Shown in pieces: positions 61,338-64,000 of a stretch of 64,000 bases of DNA. Source of the stretch: JBFELO01 sp041552055 (GTDB lineage Bacteria; Acidobacteriota; Thermoanaerobaculia; Thermoanaerobaculales; Sulfomarinibacteraceae); NCBI GenBank assembly GCA_041552055.1, contig JBFELO010000007.1, forward strand, positions 4,086-68,085, written 5' to 3'. Within the stretch, counting starts at the first letter, position 1; each line of letters opens with the position of its first letter. The position numbers and the translations under genes are program-made. The notes beneath the pieces were generated by a model. The model did no database searches. It saw only the letters and a program-made list of their open reading frames with translations, and was not told the DNA's origin.

Positions 61338-61504
61338 CGGGTGTCAGGTAGTCGATGCGAACGGTACGCCGACGACAGCGCCCCGGGCGGGCGTTCCATT
61401 TCAGACGGTTTTGCGGATCGAGCGATGAGGCGGTGTGGTTCGACGGGTCGCAAACATCGTCTGAGGTGGCAACCGCGGGGAGCGCGTTGGGGAGAGGGCG
61501 CGCT
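61338..61504 (+). repeat. Hairpin element, copy C
   Basis: GTGTCAGGTAGTCGATGCGA, GACGACAGCGCC, GGGCGGGCGTTCC, then a stem of about 16 pairs with one bulge (61401-61416 with 61448-61464; outer TCAGACG/CGTCTGA), then AACCGCGGGGAGCGCG and GGGGAGAGGGCGCG. The stem sequence is unrelated to that of copies A and B, yet it pairs and sits at the same place in the element. Confidence 0.72.
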
Positions 61505-61585
61505 GCGTCACCCCATTCCCACCTCAAAGCCTCTACGACCAACGACCAAGATGAAGACGAAAACGAAGAGCGGGGGGGTGGGCGG

Positions 61586-63361
61586 CTACCCCGCGTACAT
61601 CTCCTCGATGAGGTCCGTGAACTGTTGCTCCACAACACGGCGTCTGATCTTGAGGGTCGGTGTGAGGTGCCCGCCCTCGATGGATAGGGTTTCCGGCAGA
61701 ATCCTGAACTTCTTGATCTGCTCGTAGCGGGCCAATCGGGCGTTGGTGGCATCGACGATCTGCTGAAACGCCTGCAGGATCGACGGTTCGGTCGTGAGAT
61801 CGCTGGGCCCGGTGTAGGACACACCGTGGGCGTCGGCCCAGCGCCGCAACTCCTCGAAGTTGGGGGAGAACAGTGCCGAGACGAATCTGCGGCGGTCGCC
61901 GAGAACGACGACGGCATCCACCAGCTGAGACCGCTTGAGTTGGCTCTCGATGGCTTGCGGTGCGACGTTCTTGCCGCCCGAAGTCACGATCAGGTCCTTC
62001 TTCCGATCGATGAAACTGATGAACCCGTCATCGTCGATAGCGCCGATGTCGCCGGTGTGGAAATACCCCTCGGCGTCGAAGACCTCGGCGGTCGCCTCGG
62101 GTTTGTTCCAGTAGCCCGACATGATGCTGGGCCCCTTGACCGTCAGTTCGCCATCCGGCGAGAGCCTGACATCGACGTTGTCGAGCGGACGGCCGACGCT
62201 GCCGAGCCTCAGCGTGCCCGGCTCGGTGCCGCCGATCGAGACCACCGCCGACGTCTCGGTGAGGCCGTACCCTTCGACCATCCAGATGCCGATGGCGTGA
62301 AAGAACTCGAGCACGTGCTTGGGCGTCTCGGCCGCACCCGTGACGCAGAATCGAACCCGGCCGCCGAAGCCGGCACGGATCTTCGACAGCGCGAGGCGAT
62401 CTGCAAGCGCGTGCTGCAGAGACAGTTTCCCGGCAATCGCTCGGCCCGCCACCCGCTCTCCGGCGACCTGACGCCCGACACCGAGAGCCCAGTTGAATAG
62501 TGACCGCTTGAGTGGGGAGGACGCGTCGACGCGCTCGAAAATCTTCTGATAGACCTTTTCGTAGACTCTCGGCACGGCGAGGAAGACGGTGGGCCGGATC
62601 GCCGCGATGAACGCGCCCACGTGCTCGACCGAACAGTATGCCTTTGACGTGCTGCTCAACATGTAGCAATAACCGGCCGTGCGTTCGGCCGCGTGACACA
62701 GGGGCAGGAATTCGAGGACGAGGTCGGAACGATCCCCCCGTATGCGACCGTATATGTGCAGCGCGTTCTGCACGAAGTTGTGGTGGCTCAGCATCACGCC
62801 CTTCGGGTCACCGGTGGTGCCCGAGGTGTAGACGATGGTCGCCAGACTGTGCTCGTCGAGTGCGTCGGCGCGGTCCCAGAATCGCTGTTCGGCGCCGTCA
62901 CCCGTGTCCACCGTCAGATCATCCAGCGCGAAAACGCCCTCCTCCCTCGGGCCCTCGATTTGAATGAAGTGTTCGAGGGTGGGGCAGCGGTCGCGGATCT
63001 CGAGGAACTTGGCAGTCTGCTCCGCGTTCTCGGCGATGGCCACCGTCGCACCGGAGTCGTTGACCTGGTACGCCACCTGGTCCGGCGTGAGCGTCCCGTA
63101 GACCGGGACGTCCACCGCACCGAGGTCGAGAACCGCGAGATCCACGATGTGCCACTCGGGGCGGTCGTCCGACACCAGCATGACGCGGTCGCGCGAGCTC
63201 ACGCCGAGGTCGCTCAGCGCCTCGGCGAGGGAGGCTGTGCAGCGGAAGAACTCCTCCGTGGAGAGTGCGCGCCGGCCGTGCGGAGTCCAGTGCGCGTAGT
63301 GCTCCGCGCGCGGCGCGTCGAAGTCGTGGCGATACAGGTCCAAGACGGTCCGCTCGGTCAT
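61586..63361 (-). CDS. Long-chain acyl-CoA synthetase (AMP-forming)
   Basis: 591 residues from ATG 63361, the start that gives MTERTVLDLYRH and normal family length. ANL-superfamily motifs: AMP site TIVYTSGTTGDPKGVMLSHH, PLCHAAERTAGYCYML, GYGLTETSAVVS, GYFHTGDIGAIDDDGFI, DRKKDLIVTSGGKNVAPQAI and the C-terminal lysine block GGHLTPTLKIRRR. The order DRKKDLIVTSGGKNVAP plus the N-terminal domain match long-chain acyl-CoA synthetases of the FadD15/ACSL type, which activate fatty acids with ATP and CoA. No signal peptide. Downstream lies hairpin-element copy C, and upstream copy D. Confidence 0.9.
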   Translation of the reverse strand: MTERTVLDLYRHDFDAPRAEHYAHWTPHGRRALSTEEFFRCTASLAEALSDLGVSSRDRVMLVSDDRPEWHIVDLAVLDLGAVDVPVYGTLTPDQVAYQVNDSGATVAIAENAEQTAKFLEIRDRCPTLEHFIQIEGPREEGVFALDDLTVDTGDGAEQRFWDRADALDEHSLATIVYTSGTTGDPKGVMLSHHNFVQNALHIYGRIRGDRSDLVLEFLPLCHAAERTAGYCYMLSSTSKAYCSVEHVGAFIAAIRPTVFLAVPRVYEKVYQKIFERVDASSPLKRSLFNWALGVGRQVAGERVAGRAIAGKLSLQHALADRLALSKIRAGFGGRVRFCVTGAAETPKHVLEFFHAIGIWMVEGYGLTETSAVVSIGGTEPGTLRLGSVGRPLDNVDVRLSPDGELTVKGPSIMSGYWNKPEATAEVFDAEGYFHTGDIGAIDDDGFISFIDRKKDLIVTSGGKNVAPQAIESQLKRSQLVDAVVVLGDRRRFVSALFSPNFEELRRWADAHGVSYTGPSDLTTEPSILQAFQQIVDATNARLARYEQIKKFRILPETLSIEGGHLTPTLKIRRRVVEQQFTDLIEEMYAG

Positions 63362-63462
63362 GGTTGTGCTCCTGTCGTGTGAGGGCAGGTTAGCACGGGA
63401 CACGTTGTTTCGAACACCGGAGTCGGGCGTTCCTGGCTGAGTCAGCGACGACGATCTGAAGG

Positions 63463-63500
63463 AGCCGTGAGCCGCAAGCCGCAAGCCGTAAGCCGTAAGG
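63463..63500. repeat. Heptamer array next to hairpin-element copy D
   Basis: GCCGTGA GCCGCAA GCCGCAA GCCGTAA GCCGTAA GG: five 7-base units, ending a few bases before copy D. The neighbourhood matches that at 57267-57323 (array then element). Confidence 0.7.
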
Positions 63501-63507
63501 GATGGCT

Positions 63508-63762
63508 CGGGTGTCAGAACGTCGATGCGATCGACAGGCTGACCGCAGCGCCTCGTGCGGGCTTGCCCCCCTCTCGCCTTCTGCGGGGTGCCGGGTACAG
63601 GATTTCGAGGTTCACGATCGCCGGGGATATCGTGTCGCAGCGGGGCCCCGAAATGCTGTACCGGGCTCCCACGGGGAGCGCGCCGGGGAGAGCGCGCGCT
63701 GAGGTCCCAACATTGTCTAAGGGGGCACCCGCGGGGAGCGCGTGGAGGAGAGGGCACGATGA
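63508..63762 (+). repeat. Hairpin element, copy D with an extra 3' half
   Basis: The 5' block (GTGTCAGAACGTCGATGCGA, CAGGCTGACC, TGCGGGCTTGCC) is followed by a long stem of different sequence (63591-63608 with 63650-63667; core GGTACAG/CTGTACC and ATTTCG/CGAAAT) and a 3' block CACGGGGAGCGCGCCGGGGA. A second, truncated copy follows at 63703-63762: TCCCAACATTGTCTAAGGGG and GCACCCGCGGGGAGCGCG, i.e. the 3' arm and 3' block of the copy-A type without its 5' half. Confidence 0.7.
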
Positions 63763-64000
63763 GCTATGAGATCGTCGAGACACCGGGGTGCCGGGCCGGG
63801 CGGCGCGGTCAGGATGAGGTTGAAAACGAACACAAAGAGCCGGTGGGCGTCGGATCTGCGTTATCTGCGGCCTGCTGTTCGGGCGGGTGGTCCAGCGAAG
63901 CGACCAGCTACCAGCGACAAGAGACGGGTGGGTGGGGGACCTTGCCCCTTGCACCTTGGAACTTGCATCCGGGCGGGCGGGAAATCTGGCATCTGGTATC
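63763..64000. repeat. Gene-free end of window with heptamer arrays
   Basis: No gene is seen. From 63890 the DNA is built of 7-base units: GAAGCGA CCAGCTA CCAGCGA CAAGAGA, then GGGTGGGTGGGGGA followed by CCTTGCC CCTTGCA CCTTGGA ACTTGCA, then GGGCGGGCGGG and CTGGCAT CTGGTAT. The array runs to the window edge. Confidence 0.65.

Noticed and set aside
63890..64000. Heptamer arrays as a CRISPR array
   Set aside because: Units are 7 bases, contiguous and drifting; there are no spacers of 30-40 bases and no cas genes.

Overview
The window is GC-rich bacterial chromosome with 48 supported protein-coding genes or gene parts and one tRNA. It best fits an Acidobacteriota-type organism (inference). The signs are an alternative complex III operon, a DUF6599 lipoprotein next to a DUF362 protein, many secreted proteins with beta-helix, propeller, PKD and DxDxDG-type repeats, an IPTL-CTERM-like anchor, and several sulfatase-superfamily lipoproteins. 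No rRNA, phage, transposase or CRISPR genes were seen.

Layout. 1-4.4 kb: a partial DUF4097-like exported protein, a TPR protein, a Trp/Tyr-rich secreted protein and a Tat-exported glycosylasparaginase, all on the minus strand. 4.6-9.3 kb: a lipoprotein-type isoaspartyl methyltransferase, purF, a HAL2/CysQ-type phosphatase and an unknown membrane protein. 9.3-17.9 kb: a cell-surface cluster of three sulfatase-superfamily lipoproteins, an SGNH hydrolase, DUF6599 and DUF362. 17.9-23.7 kb: a trans-sulfuration PLP enzyme, glycogen synthase, an IPTL-CTERM protein, a small membrane protein and threonine aldolase. 23.8-31.9 kb: the ACIII operon actA, actB, fused actC-actD, actE, actF and a small membrane protein. 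32.7-37.5 kb: a secreted unknown, a phospholipase-D-like protein, FxsA and an acidic unknown. 37.7-40.1 kb: two overlapping citrate-synthase-family genes. 40.4-43.2 kb: a PA/PKD secreted protein, then an ArsR repressor with a zinc-ribbon protein. 43.4 kb: tRNA-Leu(CAA) with a duplicated 3' end. 44.1-57.2 kb: large secreted proteins (Ig-like, BNR propeller, frameshifted repeat protein, M14 carboxypeptidase, beta-helix), an ALO-family oxidase and a DUF423 protein. 57.5-63.4 kb: an FHA/winged-helix regulator, an HExxH secreted protein, two GET3/ArsA-type ATPases and a long-chain acyl-CoA synthetase.

How the genes fit together. The ACIII operon would oxidise quinol and pass electrons to cytochrome c; no terminal oxidase lies in the window. 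The citrate synthase pair belongs to central carbon metabolism, with purF, glgA and ltaE as other housekeeping metabolism. Most of the rest is envelope or secreted machinery.

The intergenic DNA is unusually structured. It holds (i) a ~165-bp hairpin element in four copies, whose central stem differs in sequence between copies but stays paired; (ii) hexamer arrays, mostly as opposed arms; (iii) variable heptamer arrays beside G-rich runs; (iv) many small hairpins with a GCC-TGC-GGC core. These elements, and the citrate synthase pair with complementary loss of active-site residues, are the main candidates for something undescribed.
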